From Adiantum capillus-veneris (taxonomy: Eukaryota; Streptophyta; Polypodiopsida; Polypodiales; Pteridaceae), in assembly GCA_014529385.2 (NCBI GenBank), contig CM043943.1:156360747-156424746 (forward strand): a stretch of 64,000 nucleotides of DNA, given 5' to 3'. This document shows positions 13,091-27,400 of this stretch, piece by piece; the stretch's first letter is position 1, and each line of letters starts with the position of its first letter. Under the pieces are notes generated by a model, which worked only from the letters and a program-made list of their open reading frames with translations, was not told the origin of the DNA and searched no databases. A program made the position numbers and the translations under genes.

Positions 13091-13470
13091 GACGAGAGAG
13101 AGAAAGAGGGGGAAGAAGGGCAGGGGGTAGTATCAAAAAGTAGAGGGAATAAAATGATATATTAACGCCTTCGAAAGGCCAAATTGACCTATGAAATCAA
13201 ATGATATATTAACGTCTTCGAAAGGCCAAATTGGCCTATGAGACGAAGCGATATATATAGCATAGCGAATCTGATACCATTTCAAAATAAAAAATAAAAA
13301 AATTTACTTCCTACGCGTAGAAGAAGGGGGGGGGACATCCTACGCTTAAGAGGGAGGGGGGGGGCACTTGGCGGGGCTGCAGGCGAAACGAGGGGGGGCG
13401 GGCTTGCAGAGGCAGCGCAAGGGTAGATAGAGCGGGAGCGGGAGGGCAGCGAGCAAGAGTAGGCGCGAGC

Positions 13471-13473
<3 letters not shown>
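13091..13473. repeat. Degraded GA-rich DNA, tandem LINE tails and G-rich stretch
   Basis: Positions 13148-13195 and 13198-13245 are two tandem copies of a LINE 3' end (ATATATTAACG[C/T]CTTCGAAAGGCC and following). They are truncated immediately, so they contain tail only. 13246-13473 is AT-rich then G-rich low-complexity sequence. No gene seen. Confidence 0.6.

Positions 13474-13549
<76 letters not shown>
13474..13549. repeat. (GA)n microsatellite
   Basis: About 76 bp of GA between low-complexity DNA and the tail of LINE copy C. Confidence 0.97.
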
Positions 13550-13552
<3 letters not shown>

Positions 13553-13995
13553 AAATGAAATGTTATATTAACGTCTTCAAAAGGCCAAAGTGACCTATGA
13601 GACCAAATAGTTACAATGTGGTGGATTTGATACAAAGTCAAAGTAACAAAATGACAAAACAAATATACTATGTAATCCTAGATTGGTAGGTGTGAGCGGG
13701 GCAAAGCAGCTAGCTGTGGTAGCTAAATCACAAGAGATCCAGCATCGATCGTTGGCGGATGTCTTCAATCTCCTCCATGGTCAATAGTCTGACCGGGCGT
13801 CGTGCATGTTGGGCCAAAGTGATTCGAATCCTCTGATGCAGCCTCGGTCGGTGCTGTGTAGTCCTCCGCAGTCGTGGGCGTCTGGATCTCCCCAGCTCGG
13901 TCACCTGATCGATCAGTGTGCCTCTGGTGTGAGGCGACGAGCTCTGCTGTGGTAGTGGCTCCTCCGGGTGTCCAATGTCTGCTCTAAAGAAGTTT

Positions 13996-13996
<1 letters not shown>
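13550..13996 (-). mobile_element. LINE copy C, 3' end only
   Basis: The minus strand holds the last about 85 codons of ORF2 (DIGHPEEPLPQQSS, LGRSRRPRLRRTTQH, RRPVRLLTMEEIEDIRQR, MLDLL stop), the 3' untranslated region and the TTTCATTTTCATC tail. It is 5'-truncated at (GA)n and its 3' tail also meets (GA)n. Confidence 0.85.

Positions 13997-14048
<52 letters not shown>
13997..14048. repeat. (GA)n microsatellite
   Basis: About 52 bp of GA joining the 5' end of LINE copy C to the 3' tail of copy D. Confidence 0.97.
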
Positions 14049-14051
<3 letters not shown>

Positions 14052-14184
14052 ATGAAATGTTATATTAACGTCTTCAGAAGGCCAGAATGACCTATGAGAC
14101 CAGAAAGTTACAATGTGGTGGATCTGATACAAAGTCAGAGTAACAAAAATGACAGAATAAAATGCTATGGAATCTGAAACAGCG

Positions 14185-14186
<2 letters not shown>
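14049..14186 (-). mobile_element. LINE copy D, 3' untranslated fragment
   Basis: Only about 138 bp: the tail and 3' untranslated region of the family, truncated 5' at a (GT)n tract. Non-coding. Confidence 0.75.

Positions 14187-14221
<35 letters not shown>
14187..14221. repeat. (GT)n microsatellite
   Basis: About 35 bp of GT between LINE copies D and E; the only inter-LINE junction here that is GT instead of GA. Confidence 0.97.
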
Positions 14222-14223
<2 letters not shown>

Positions 14224-14995
14224 AAATGAAATGAAATGAAATGTTATATTACCGTCTTCAAAAGGCCATAGTGACCTATGAGACCAGAAAGTTACAAGGT
14301 GGTGGATCTGATACAAAGTCAGAGTAACGAAAATAACCTAACAACAATACAAAACAAAGATATATACTATGGGGTCCTAGGCTGGTCGATGTGAGCTAAG
14401 CAAAAGACTAAGCAAAATTTGGGCGGTTTATTACAAAAAATCTAGCATCGGTCGTTGGCGAATCTCATCAATTTCCTCCATGGTTAGTAGTCTGACCGGG
14501 CGTCGTGCATGCCTGGCCAGCGTGCTCCGAATCTTTTGAGGTAGCCTCCGTCGGTGCTGTGTAGTCCTTCGCAGTCGTGGGCGCCTGGATTTCCCCAGTT
14601 CAATCGCTCGGTCGATCAATGTGCCGCTGGTGTGAGACAAGGGGGAGCTCTGCTGTGGGAGTGGCTCTTGCGGCTGTCCTGTGTCTGCTCTGAAGAGTCT
14701 GTGATCCGTCTTTGAGACTGGCTAGCCCTGCCATTCATCAGGCTCTCTCTGTGTCTGCGCAGCTCGAGCAAGAACAAACCTAGGCATCTCTGATCTTCGT
14801 ATCCCATTACTCTTGCGAGTGGTCCAAAACCCTCTCTGAACAGTCAATGGAAGCGGCCTCGTATCTCGTAGTAGACAGGGCAGCGGCATGTATAATGCAG
14901 CTCTGTCTCCGGTTCCATGTCACACAAGGGGCATGTCCTGGCCTCTGCTGGTACTCCGCTGTATCTCCCAGTTTCAATCCGCAGCTGGTGGATTG

Positions 14996-15000
<5 letters not shown>
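14222..15000 (-). mobile_element. LINE copy E, 3' end
   Basis: The minus strand encodes the end of ORF2 in several frames: the zinc-finger region, GYEDQRCLGLFLLELRRHRE, then LGKSRRPRLRRTTQHRRRLP and MEEIDEIRQRPMLDFL stop near 14431. The 3' untranslated region and three tail repeats follow. The 5' end is truncated in the zinc-finger coding region, at (GA)n. Confidence 0.85.

Positions 15001-15061
<61 letters not shown>
15001..15061. repeat. (GA)n microsatellite
   Basis: About 60 bp of GA. It ends the LINE chain about 145 bp before the first TIC236 exon in the window. Confidence 0.97.
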
Positions 15062-15065
<4 letters not shown>

Positions 15066-15205
15066 TAGCTGCCTGGTTGTGATTTTTTTCTGCCCAAAGA
15101 GGACATTACAGCTTGCTTACATCGTACTCTTGCAACATTGTAATCTTTCTTTTGCGATATTATATTTTGAAAAACATGGTCATAGTACACATGCTTTGTT
15201 TTTAG

Positions 15206-15403
15206 CTCAATGCGGTTGGAAGGGCAGATGAGCATTTGACAGTTAACTTTTCAAAGGATCTTGACTTTGAGAACCTTGAGCAAAGGGTGCCACTTGCGAA
15301 TTTGTCAGCTGAGCCGGCTAAACAATCATTTTCTTTTCTCTTGGAAAGAGGCCCACTTCGTATGTACATGGATTACAAACCAGGTCAATCTGCAAAACTT
15401 GAG
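15206..15403 (+). CDS. TIC236: TIC236 exon a
   Basis: 66 codons, phase 0 both sides; starts LNAVGRADEHL after TTTTTAG and ends ...QSAKLE before GTCAGC. Preceded by an intron reaching back into the LINE chain. Confidence 0.88.
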
Positions 15404-18400
15404 GTCAGCATCGTCTCATTTTCATTCACTTTTCTGAAATAGTTGAGTTCCACATTTACTAACAGAAATAACTCTTAGCATTGCATTGGTGATGTTACTT
15501 CTTGATCTTAATGGAAATTTCTTGTTCTTTATTGATGAGAATTATTCTCTTCCTTCTTGTTTGGATACTGATAATGCTATTGATTATTCAGTAGTACCTA
15601 GCCCATATTACAGACATTGGTTTGATAAAAGCTTCATTGCAAGATTGAACAACATTTGAGATAACATATGCATCTTACAAAGTTTGTCAATTATTTGTTT
15701 CTTTAAAAGGTTTAAGTTTTCTTTTTGGATAGTATTTTCCATGTGTTCTATATCTAACTTATTCAGAGGTTGCTCTTGTTTATGTCCATGTCTATAGTCG
15801 TCTGGTGCTAGAGAGTAAGTATGAGATTTCTCTTAGTTGCTTCCATGGAGAACTAGTTCCATAAGGTTGTGCTTTTGGGTTGGATAAGGTTTTGACGGCT
15901 TGCTAAATTATGATATCAGACTGCTATATCAATCCTCCTCTGTAGGTGCCATTTCAGTTTGAGAGAATCAAGTTGCTTTTGGACATTCTACAAAATGTTT
16001 TATTCTTGGTGCATATGCAACAAGCTCCTTTCTAGGCTCCAAAATATATTAGGTACATAAATGGATTCAAAGTGTGAAATCTGAAGATTGTCCGTTCTTA
16101 GTGGTGCGCATACCTAATCTACTACCTTACTGTTGTATCCGTATATAGAGATTTGTTTCCATGTATGTTCTTGTGTGTGGGACGGGATGTTTGTTTTGAG
16201 CATGTTTTTGTATAGTCCTATACTGCTATTGGGCACTGATGGCATTTATTGGGATGCCATCAACAGTTTTGCAATATTTTCCAGATGAGTCCATAACTTG
16301 CGTTTTCCTTCTTAGGTGTACTTGGGATTTTTTTGTTTTTATCTGGACATATTTGTATCAGTGCTGGCTCTGCATGTGTTGAGCTTGCTAGCGGAATGAT
16401 AATCATTTAAGTAAAATGCAGGCTATCTGACACTTATGCCGGATAAGCTGCAGCTAGCCTTAAATAAAACTTTCTGCAGTGATGCTTGGATCTTTATGTC
16501 TTGGGTTCTGGGGATGTCATCAGCACTATTGCATTATTTCTTTGCACTTTCCTTCATAAGTGTAGTTGGACTTTTCTTAATTTTATCTAGGTATATTTGT
16601 ATCGGTGCTGGCTCTGCATGTGCAACCTTACTGGTGGAATGATAATTGTCTAAGGAAAACGGAGGCTATCTTTCAATTACAATCCATGAGCTGCAGCTAG
16701 CCTTATTGGTTTCCTGCAGTGATGCGTGGACATTGGGGATGTCAGCAACACTTTTGCATGATGTTTTGGATGATGCGATGATTTTATAACTAGCACTCTC
16801 CTTCATAGGTGTTCTTGTTTTAATTTAGGTATATTTGTATTGGTGTTGGTTCTGCATGTGTCAAACTTGCTGGTGAAATGATAATCATCTAAGGGAAATG
16901 CAAGCTATCTTTCACTTACATCTGATGAGCTGCAGCTATCCTTATTGGTTTCCTGCAGTGATGCTTGGGCATCAAAGTCTTGGGTTCTGGTTGTGAGCAA
17001 GTAGTTTTCCGGTAAAAAATTTGATTCCTTTTCAGGTACGGAACCTGCAGCTAGATGAACTGGAACTTGCTTCTTTACGTGGCACCATTCAAAAGGTAGA
17101 AGCGATTCGAAATGTGAAGCAACGGAACAACAATTCTTTCTTGTTCTAATTGTATGCTTGTGCCTCTGTAGGCAGACACACAGTTAAACTTCCAGAAAAG
17201 AAAGGGCCATGGCATTTTATCTGTCCGCCGCCCTCGATTTAGTGGTGTTCAGGGCGAGTCTCTTGATTTGTCCTGTCGATGGTCTGGGGATGTGGTGTGT
17301 TTCCTTTCATATTCAATGTCTATGGCGCAAGCCTCAGTCTATGCTACTTTAAAGTACATCAAACTTTGTAGTACTGAATGGTCCATTGTATGCCCAGATC
17401 ACCTTAGAACAATCTGTGCTAGAACAAGCATCCAGTCGGTATGAGCTTCAGGGTGAGTATGTGCTGCCAGGACCACGAGACCATTTTTTTGCAGAGAAAG
17501 ATAGAGGAGATGGATCGTCAAAAACTGCTATGGCTGGGCAGTTAGGAAGCTTCATGACATCATTGGGTCGTTGGCGGCTGCAACTTGAAGTGCCAGGAGC
17601 AGAAGTCACAGATATGCTTCCTGTAGCTCGCCTGCTTTCTAGAAGTAGTGATCCGGCAGTTGTGTCAAGGTCTAAGGTTTGTAGGTCAATTGCATTGTGA
17701 TAATGCTGATGCGTCGAGGACAGTTGTCAAAGGACTTTTAGCTTATTGAGGTCATGATGTGTGTGTGTGTGCACCACAACATGGCCATGTCTTGACTTCT
17801 GGCAGGAACTTTTCATGCAAGCAATGCAGCATGCTGGATTTTCTACAGAAAACATGAAGCAACAGCTTGAGGTATCTAAGCTCTAGGAAAAGAAGACTAT
17901 TACAATCTTTCTTTTGAAGACGGACACAACTAAACTGCAAGTTTGTGGCTAATTGATAGAGTTTACGACATAACAAGGAAGTGCCTACATTGGAGGAGGG
18001 CGCTCAAGAATCAATTCCTCTACCCGGGCTTGCAGAGTTAAAAGGACATTGGCATGGAACATTTGATGCTAGTGGTGGAGGGAATGGCGATACTAGTGTG
18101 AGCATCAAATCTCTGAATGAGAAACTTGTGTAGCAGTTTTTCTCTTGTACAAATGCAAACTTATGGTTAATGTAACAGGCTGACTTTGACTTCCATGGAG
18201 AGGAATGGGAGTGGGGATCATACAAAATTCAAAGAGTTTCTTCTGCTGGAAGCTTTAACAACAATGATGGTCTTCATCTAGACAAAATATTTATACAAAA
18301 GGACACTGCCACTTTACATGCAGATGGAACCTTGTTAGGTCCAAAGTCGAACCTGCACTTTGCAGTCCTAAATTTTCCAATCGGTTTGGTACCACCTTTG

Positions 18401-21400
18401 CTCCATGCTGTCCAGTCATCAACAATGCAACCAGTTCCATACCAAACAGCAAGAGCACCAATATCATCAATTCGAGGAATATTGTACATGGAAGGGGATT
18501 TGAGAGGCCCGTTAGCTAAACCACAGTGTGATGTGCAAGTTCGACTTTTAGATGGTGTGATTGGAGGGGTTGACTTGGGATGTGCAGAGGTTGTAGCATC
18601 CATAACATCAGCAAACCGATTGAATTTCAATGCGAAGTTCGAGCCAGTGGTGCGCAGTGGACATGTTCGTTTAAGGGGGAGCCTTCCACTAGAGGCCACT
18701 GATTTCGATGCACCACAGGATGATGAAGCACAGGAGGAAGTCAGGAATTTGAAAAGATCTCGAGGATGGAACAGAAATAAGAGTAAAGCAATTGAAGAAA
18801 ATGACACTGAAGAGAAGAAGATTGTTCGGGATAGATTAGGAGATGATGGCTGGGAAGTTCACCTGGCAGAGTCTTTGAAGGAGCTTGATTGGGATTTCTC
18901 AGATAAAGGAGCTGTTCAAATGGATGCAACTGTGAAAGATGGAGGTATGATGCTGATCACAGCACTTTCACCTCATCTGCATTGGCTGCAAGGCAATGCA
19001 GACTTGACCTTACAGGTGGGTTTTCCTATGTATGTGAACCTTAGTTTCATTAAAAGGTTTACCATTTGAAAGAAACTAGATTAGTGTGCAGATTTAAACT
19101 GAATGATCCTATTTATCAGGTGAGAGGAACAGTTGATCAACCAACTGTTGATGGTGTAGCATCTTTTCATAGAGTATCCATTTCTTCTCCTGTTCTTCCT
19201 CGTCCCCTATCAAATTTTGGAGGGACCATTCGTGTTGTCAACAATCAATTACGTGTGGAGGGCCTTGAAGGGAGAGTAGGAAGGAAAGGCAGGCTGTATG
19301 TCAAAGGGAAGCTTCCTCTCCGAGCAAGTGAGCCTTCATTTGGGAACAATGTTGAGCTTCGAACCGACTATCTGGAGGTGCGTGCGAAGAATATGTTCAG
19401 GTATGAGATCCTCCCATAGTGTTGTCAATTGAATTGTTACCTGTCTGTGTAAGATCTGTAGAAGACAATGATTTGCACATATTTTGAGCAGTGGTCAGGT
19501 AGATAGTCAGATGAGGTTCACTGGGAGTATTCTTGAACCAGAAGTTTCGGGCATGATCAAACTTAGCCATGGAGAAGCTTATCTTCCACAGGAGAAGGGA
19601 GTAACTACAGCTGCTTCAACCTTGGCCTCTAGCTTGACAGGGATGGCAGCCGGTGGGAAAATGAACCGTTTTCCTCAGAGTGATGTTGGTGGAAATTTGG
19701 TCCGATTTCCACAAAATGACGTTGGGTCACTGCCTGACCATCTTCGAGACACACAGGCCATTAATGGTAAGATCAAATTCTCCATTTATCTTTCCTGTTG
19801 TCATATCTGCATTCCTGATGGAGAAAGTTTGGTTGTGGTGTTCAGGTAATGAGGACAAGACAGAAGAGAAAAAGGAACAAATGAAGTCCCTCGTTGCTGT
19901 TGGCCTGAAAAATTTAAAGCTTGTCCTTGGTCCCGAACTACGCGTTGTCTATCCATTAATTCTAAATTTTGCAGTTAGTGGGGAGCTGGAGCTTAATGGC
20001 TTGGCAGATCCACAATGGATCAAGCCAAAGGGCACTCTAACCTTTGAAAATGGTGATGTCAATCTTGTCGCTACGCAGGTAAATTGAAAGTTTAGTGTCA
20101 CTCCTTTCCCCTGTAACCTGTCCCATGTGTCGCTATCAACTTGTAGCCTCTTTGCCATTCATTGCTGTCTATGCTCCTTCCTTATGGTTTGGGCACGGTA
20201 AAATCTAAACCACAGAGACCCACAGGCATGCACATGTATGGGGGGTGTGCACTTGGGCATATACACCTTTGCATGTTACACCTACACACTTATACTCACA
20301 TACAGGTAAAAACACACGCTTGAAGTAAATTTTAGCATGGTATTTTCCTATTATGGACCCACATACACACCTTTGCATGTTACACCTACACACTTATACT
20401 CACATGCAGGTAAAAGCACACGCTTGAAGTACATTTTAGCATGTTATTTTCCTATTATGGACCCACATGCAGTAGTAACTGTAGATTAGGATTTTTTTTC
20501 AACAAGAAATGGTCGCATAAAAAAAAGGCAGTAGTACCTGTAGATTATGATTATTTTAAACAAGGAATGGTTATCTTTGAGAAAAAAAGTCGCACTGAAC
20601 TCTAGCGTTGAAGATCTTCTATCTCCAGTTTGAGCACCATGTCTTGGAGAGGTTAGCACACTTCCACTCAGATCCTGGTAGGATCCTTCAGGTGCTCCTT
20701 ACCTCCTCCTCGTTGATGGTAACCATCCTACATCCATAGTTGCTAGCGAAGCATGATATATGCATGAAGGCCCCTTCCAAAAACTGTGTCACAAGGCAAG
20801 AGTATCACCGAAAGCATGAAGCCAGATGGAGGAAACCAAGCCCTAAATCTTTGTGGCAAGATGACAGTTAATGAAGTGATGCCACCTGTCCTTGGTTGAA
20901 GTGGTGCAAAAGCAACACATGCTAGATGATAGATGTTGCTTGGCGTAGACTTGCCTGCTGCCCCCTCCCGCCATTGTTTGCCAAAGAAGCAATATGTCAG
21001 TCAACCAAGCATCTGATTTTCTACGCATCTTTGCTTTGTTGGCTTTATTAGCACGCCAATGCATACAACCAATCAATGCGAAGTATACACAGTGGGTTGA
21101 GGAGTGTGATATGCACTTTTTACCTTGGGCTTTCCAATCATCCTTGGGTGGTTCAAAACTACCAGCACATGGGAGAGTGGAAAGGCAATGTTCTGATGCC
21201 CAAAGAGAAAGGCTTTGCAGAAAGGCTCCTCTTCATACCTGGTTAAAACATCCCAGAGCTCCTTGCCACAACCATGTTGATCATATCCTGCAATGAACAC
21301 GTTCCAGGTGCTGACATGAGGATGCCTATCAATAACTTATCGTGATTTCATATGACACCACATTAGCATACACTCTCACCAATGTTCTCTCGGAAAGCAA

Positions 21401-24400
21401 TCAAGAACTTTATGTGCTTTTGTAAGGGCACCACAATTGACATACGTTTCAAGCAAACCATTGCCAAGCACATCATGTTTCTCCAACAGCCCTTGACTAG
21501 CAATCTCATCGCGAATTCTCCACCCATATGAAGGTGTCTTCCATATGGCCACAAGCCTTCAAGGTGCAAGCATATGTGATTGCATTGGCATTTGGTTAAA
21601 ATAGCCCAAAGCTTCCTTGCCACAGCCATGGTAGGCATATCCGCAATGAATGCGTTTCAAGAGACAACATCCCGGAGAGGATGCCCATCAAGAACGTTTC
21701 ATAATTCGTGAGGACCACATGCGGTTCCCCGTTCCGCGTTCCGGGTAACTATGATTTGAGATCGAGAACGGAGCGTGGGAATAGTGCCCCAGGCTCGGTT
21801 CATGTGCTTGTAAAAGAATTGTCTACGAAAACAAAGATACTCATAAAAGGGAAAGAGAGAGGGGGTGGGGTGGCGGGGCTTCTGATCCCCATTCTGTGTC
21901 GATCTTCTTATTCTCTCTTCTCCCTTTATTCTTGGTCTGGTTTAGTTATTTACGTCTATTGATATTCGCGTGCGCTCTTGTTTCTGACAGTACTCATGCC
22001 TTGTATGCCATCCACACATCCATTCACTCTCTCTAACGGTGATACATCATAGCGAAGGCTCTTTTTGTTTATTAGATCTTACTGATTCATAGGTTAGTTC
22101 TCTTTTGTCTCTATGAGAAGTTAATTAAGCGCGCGTGCACGTGCGTATTGAACTTCTCATAATAAGAGAATAGTTGTCCTGCTACAGTTAATATGATTTA
22201 GGAAAAAAAATGACGCATAATTTTTATCTATGGTTTGCATTTATGGATTATATTATACCCTCTTGTAATATGTTGTACTCGTATAGTTTCTTCTTACAAA
22301 CTTTGGTTACACATTTCAGGTGCGGCTAAACAGGGACCATCCTAATCGTGCCAGATTTGAACCTGAGCAAGGTCTAGATCCTACTTTGGATTTGGCTCTT
22401 GTTGGTGCGGATTGGCAATTAAAAGTTCAGGGACGTGCTCGTAATTGGCAAGACAACCTTGTTATTACATCAAGATCGGGTGAACCTGATGATTTTACTC
22501 GGACAGAGGTTTGATCCATTTTATTTTTCAGTTTGTTATTGTTTTGCCTTCCTGTTTCTTATTTGTTGATTTTTCAACGATGCTTTTAGAATTGTAAGTC
22601 CCTGTTAACAGTAATTCACAAGAAGTATTTTCATGCTCCGCCAAATTGCTTCCTATATACTAACCCCCCCAAAGAATAGTTTGATATTTCCAAATAAAGG
22701 TTCTACCATTTTTCTGCTGGTGTAATTATGGCAGTTTTCACCAAACCTACTTTTTTCCTTCTATGCTTATGACTGAGGAACATTCTTACTGCATGAAGTC
22801 TATAAAACTGTTTACAACATAGAAAATAGACTCTGCTAAGAGTTTTGACTTTCTTTAATGTTTTTTTGTGTGAGGCTTCATGATGGCTGAGTCTGCCCTG
22901 CCTCATATATTGATATCTACCTTTACATCCACTATTGGATGCCAATGACATTTATGGCAATGTCAGATCATTTCCTCTAGGCTGACGCTGATGATCAAAT
23001 TGTCTTGTGGGTAGCATCAGAAGTTTGTGCCAACAAATTTGTCCTATGAACTTTGATTTTTCCACATGGAGTTGGTTCCTTTTGTTTGAAGCAACGGTGG
23101 CACATGAACTCCAAAAATGCTCCTAGGGAGAGTCGCTAATTGCCTGGCTAAGGATGTGGATGGCCACATTTTGAAGTTCCGGCTCATCCGAATCAGGTTC
23201 TGGGTATGCCACACTCGGCTTGCACAATACACTACCATCCTCTTGTAATCTGGGAGATAACCTCTCACTGTGTCTCTGGGCCAGATCCAGTGGCAGTTCC
23301 CTGCTAAATCGGTCTCCTGTTTTGCATTCGGAAACTTAGAATCCTGCAGGTAGGCTGATCCATGCAAGAGTGCAAGTAAGAGCTGTACAGTCCTTATCTT
23401 GCACAATGGCCTGTGCGTTTATCATATATTTTTTGTGTCGAGATAAACTTTTTGAGCTGCTCGACCATGTAGTCCATTCCGTCATAGACCTTGCCAGTGT
23501 AAGGCTCTATCACCTGTACTAAGCGGACCGTTGGATAGATCATAACTGTTAGTCCCTTGCCGGATCCATCTTGCACACATGACATGACGCAAGCCAACTC
23601 ACACCTAGACACACGTAGTGAGCGGACATCAGGCTCACCTCCTGGCCATAGAGCCAATACGGGCTCACCCCTGAGCCCGGGAGCTTGCAGTCAAGTGGGC
23701 TAGCCTCTACCACAAGGGCCGGTGTCCCATACCACCCAGCACCCGTACGGTGTATGGGTAGAGCTGCCAAGGGCCAAGAGTCCAAGTGTGGTGATCACAC
23801 AAGATGTCTCACAAATGAGACTCAAGTCCTCTTTATAGGACTTCATAACCAAAGGGCCATGTTCACACGGGCCGGACATAACTGTAGGCGCTCATCCTGA
23901 TGTCTAGGGACGTAACACTTCCCCCCTTATTTTTAATTGCTTCCTCAGCAATACTCTCGGTTATAAAACCGGGGAAACAATTTCTAAACGATCTAGCTGA
24001 CTCTCAAGTGGCTTGGGATTCAGGACGACGCTTCCATTTGATCAAATATTCAGGATACAAAGTTTTGCGAGACTTGCGGACCCTCTGATCGAGAACCCAT
24101 TCGGGTTCAAGTGGAACATAACGGGTGGTATCTTGCAAGTTCGGGACTTGCACAAAAGGAATCACTAAATCATCCAGCCCTAGCCATTCCTTTAGATGGC
24201 TTACATGGAACACGGGATGTACAGTAATGCCTTGAGGCATGTCCAAACCCCACTTATCTTCTTTGTGATCTGAAACAGACCACAATAACGAGAAGATAAT
24301 TTCGAGCATGAACCGGTTCGGATTGTTTCGGAATCCTTCGGCACTCTAAGATACACCCACATGCCCTCTTCTTCTTAAGAGTTGGTCTCTTCTTCAAAAA

Positions 24401-27400
24401 GTCGTCCTTCGCTTCCATGGAGGGAAAACGAAGGATGTGCGCCCTTTCTTTCGAGGTTTCCCCATTGCTTCCGTTTTTCTTATTGCGTACTCTCCAAGCT
24501 CTCGTGTGCATCGGCTCATTGACTGTCACAAGACGGGCACCACGTGCCAATAGAAAAGAACAGACTGAACAGACTTTTAGCACTTCAATAACAACTCTTC
24601 AATAACAATTGAAGACTGAGAGAGAGAGGCGGAATTCCACCCCAGAGAGTATTGGCCCCAAACCTTGGCGCCCCTTTCTGTATTTCTTTATATTACTGCT
24701 GATTCGCAAAGTACAACAGCCGGGGAGCACCTCTTCTGCAATCTGCACGTTGAATAGTGCCAGAGAGGGCCCCCAAGACTCATATTTAAAGGCCCAAAGC
24801 CTAAAAGCATCAAATATGAAAAGCTGACCCCAAAAAATAACTTACCTAAAATTTCGGGATTTTCCTAAAAATCCGCCGCGAATTCCGAAACGTTCGTACA
24901 GGTGCCACATCATCATATTTTGATGTGCAAAGTCTTTTTGAGTGTGTTCTGCTCTATTTTTAATGCCTTTATGTCACTTGGGCCCCATTGGACGGGGTCC
25001 CGTAAATTGGTGGGAACTCTTCTTTAAAAATAGGCCACTCGTCAAGACTTTGTAAGTCTGTAAAACTTCTTCTTCTTGTTCTGTTGCTTCTTCGTAGGGT
25101 TTTGGCTTCTCCCCTTCTTGAAAGAGAGTAATCGTTCGCGATTACAACATATCTGCAAAACAACTCAAGTTAGCTGTATTTTTTTTTTTCCCAAGGGTCA
25201 TTCCGAGGGACATTCAGTTTGCTCTTGTTGTTAAGGAGTTAGCTTCTCCTTTCGGCTGTTTTGATCAAGGAGTTAGCTTCTCCTTTCGTCCAGATCGGAA
25301 CTCTTGATATTCCGGCGTAGTAAAATTAGCCATCACATCCAGACCGTACTGATCTTCCACGGGTGTCTTGATGCACCAAAATTACATACCCAGGCAATCT
25401 CATCCAATCAGGAATATTCAGTAGTTGGCACATCACAATGAACACAAATGCTCACATATGCATGTTACAGGACACTCCTCCTGCATAGCCTAAAAAGGTC
25501 CGGGCCGGGAGATATAGAGGCCTTTTACAACCAAATGCCCCCTAGACCGCAGCCTGCGTCGTTTGGAGGTGCTGAGAGTAACCATTGCTTAGACTTCTTA
25601 ATACTCCTCCCGCATAACCATCCAGGTGCGGGCCGGCAGTTACAACAACAATACTCCCCCCGTAAATAACCACAAGGGTCCGGGCCATTAGTAACAAAAA
25701 AACAGCACTTTTCAATCATTCAATACTCCCTCCGCAAATAACCACAAGGGTCCGGGCCATGAGTATGAACAAGCATTCTCAAACATAATTTTTCACTACT
25801 CCACCCGGGAGTAAAATCATCAATCACTGAAACCAACATCAAACCAGACTCAAACAATTTAAATCGGCACCAAAATAAGTTCAAAACAGATACCATCCAT
25901 TTCAAACAAATTCCAAACAGGATCACTAAACAAGATCAAACAGAACTCAAACTTATAAAGCAATCTCGACATCAATCGAGCCCGAAAGTCGATTGACTTT
26001 CCATCCTGAAATCTGCACCAAAAAAATTAGGGTTAGGTTCATTCCATAGGGTCGTAGCCGAGCACAACATGGTCCATCAGCTCTTGGACAAACATTGTTT
26101 CTTTGGCGCCGATGATAGTCCCAAGATAGCAATTGCACTGGACCTTCAAGGTCGTTTGATCATGAAGAGACATCTACTGAGAGATGTCGTGAAATTTCAA
26201 GATATAATCTGCTACGGTTTCCATGGCAAGCATTTCAGGATACCCCACTCTGTGGGAAGTTGCACTCCGAAGGAAGATGTCAGAAACCATATAACTTCGA
26301 GCAAATATTTTCTTGAAAGCTGGCCAAGTACTTGGGAGTATACTGCTTGGTAGCTATCAACATTTGCATGGCCCTGCCTTTGAGAAAAACAGTGACTCGA
26401 AACAAATCTTGGATCCTTCTTTTGCAAGTGATCTTAATTGCTTATGCCCTGTAAGACATGAGCGGTTTGCTCTGTCTGCTCTTTCGTAGGACCGGTATGC
26501 TTTTAGAAAAGCACACGCCTGATGCTCTGATACCACTGTCACAAGACGGGCACCACGTGCCAATAGAAAAGAACAGACTGAACAGACTTTTAGCACTTCA
26601 ATAACAACTGTTCAATAACAACTGAACTGACAGAGTGAGAGACGACACGCGACACGGAGTGGCGGAATTCCACCCTAGAGAGTATTGGCCCCAAACCTTG
26701 GCGCCCCTTTCGGTGTTTCTTTATATTACTGCTGATTCGCAAAGTACAACAGCTGGGGAGCACCTCCTCTGCAATCTGCGTGCTGAAGAGTGCCAGAGAG
26801 GGCCCCCAAGGCTCATATTTAAAGGCCCAAAGCCTAAAAGCATCAAATATGAAAAGTTGACCCCAAAAAATCACTTTCCTAAAATTTTGGGATTTTCCTA
26901 AAAATCCGCCGCGAATTCTGGAGCGTCCGTACAGGTGCCACATCATCATATTTTGATGTCCAAAGTCTTTTGAGTGTGTTCTGCTTTATTTTTAATGCCT
27001 TTATGTCACTTGGGCCCCATCGGACGGGGTCCCGTAAGCTGGTGGGAACTCTTCTTTAAAAATAGGCCACTCGTCAAGACTTTGTAAGTCTGTAAAACTT
27101 CTTCTTCTTCTGCTGCTTCTTTGTAGGGTTTTGGCTTCTCGGCCGGAATCTGCAGGTTGGCTCCGTTCTTCAGTGGCTTTGGCCTCATCAGCTTTTTGTT
27201 GAGTCTTTGTAATAACATCCACCCATTTCTTTGTGCTCCTCTTCCCCCTCTTTGATGGCCCGCACTTACTCTTTAATCGTGTGTTTGTGATCGCACCTTG
27301 GCAAGCTCCTTCTTGAGTAACGCAATCTCTTCATGTTGGGCCGTCACATTGTCCTCCAGTGTGGTTATGTTGCCTTCTTGGACCAATAACCGTTCTTCGA

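Noticed and set aside
25114-26536. Coding genes within the short LTR element
   Set aside because: Open frames are short on both strands and show no gag, RT or integrase motifs.
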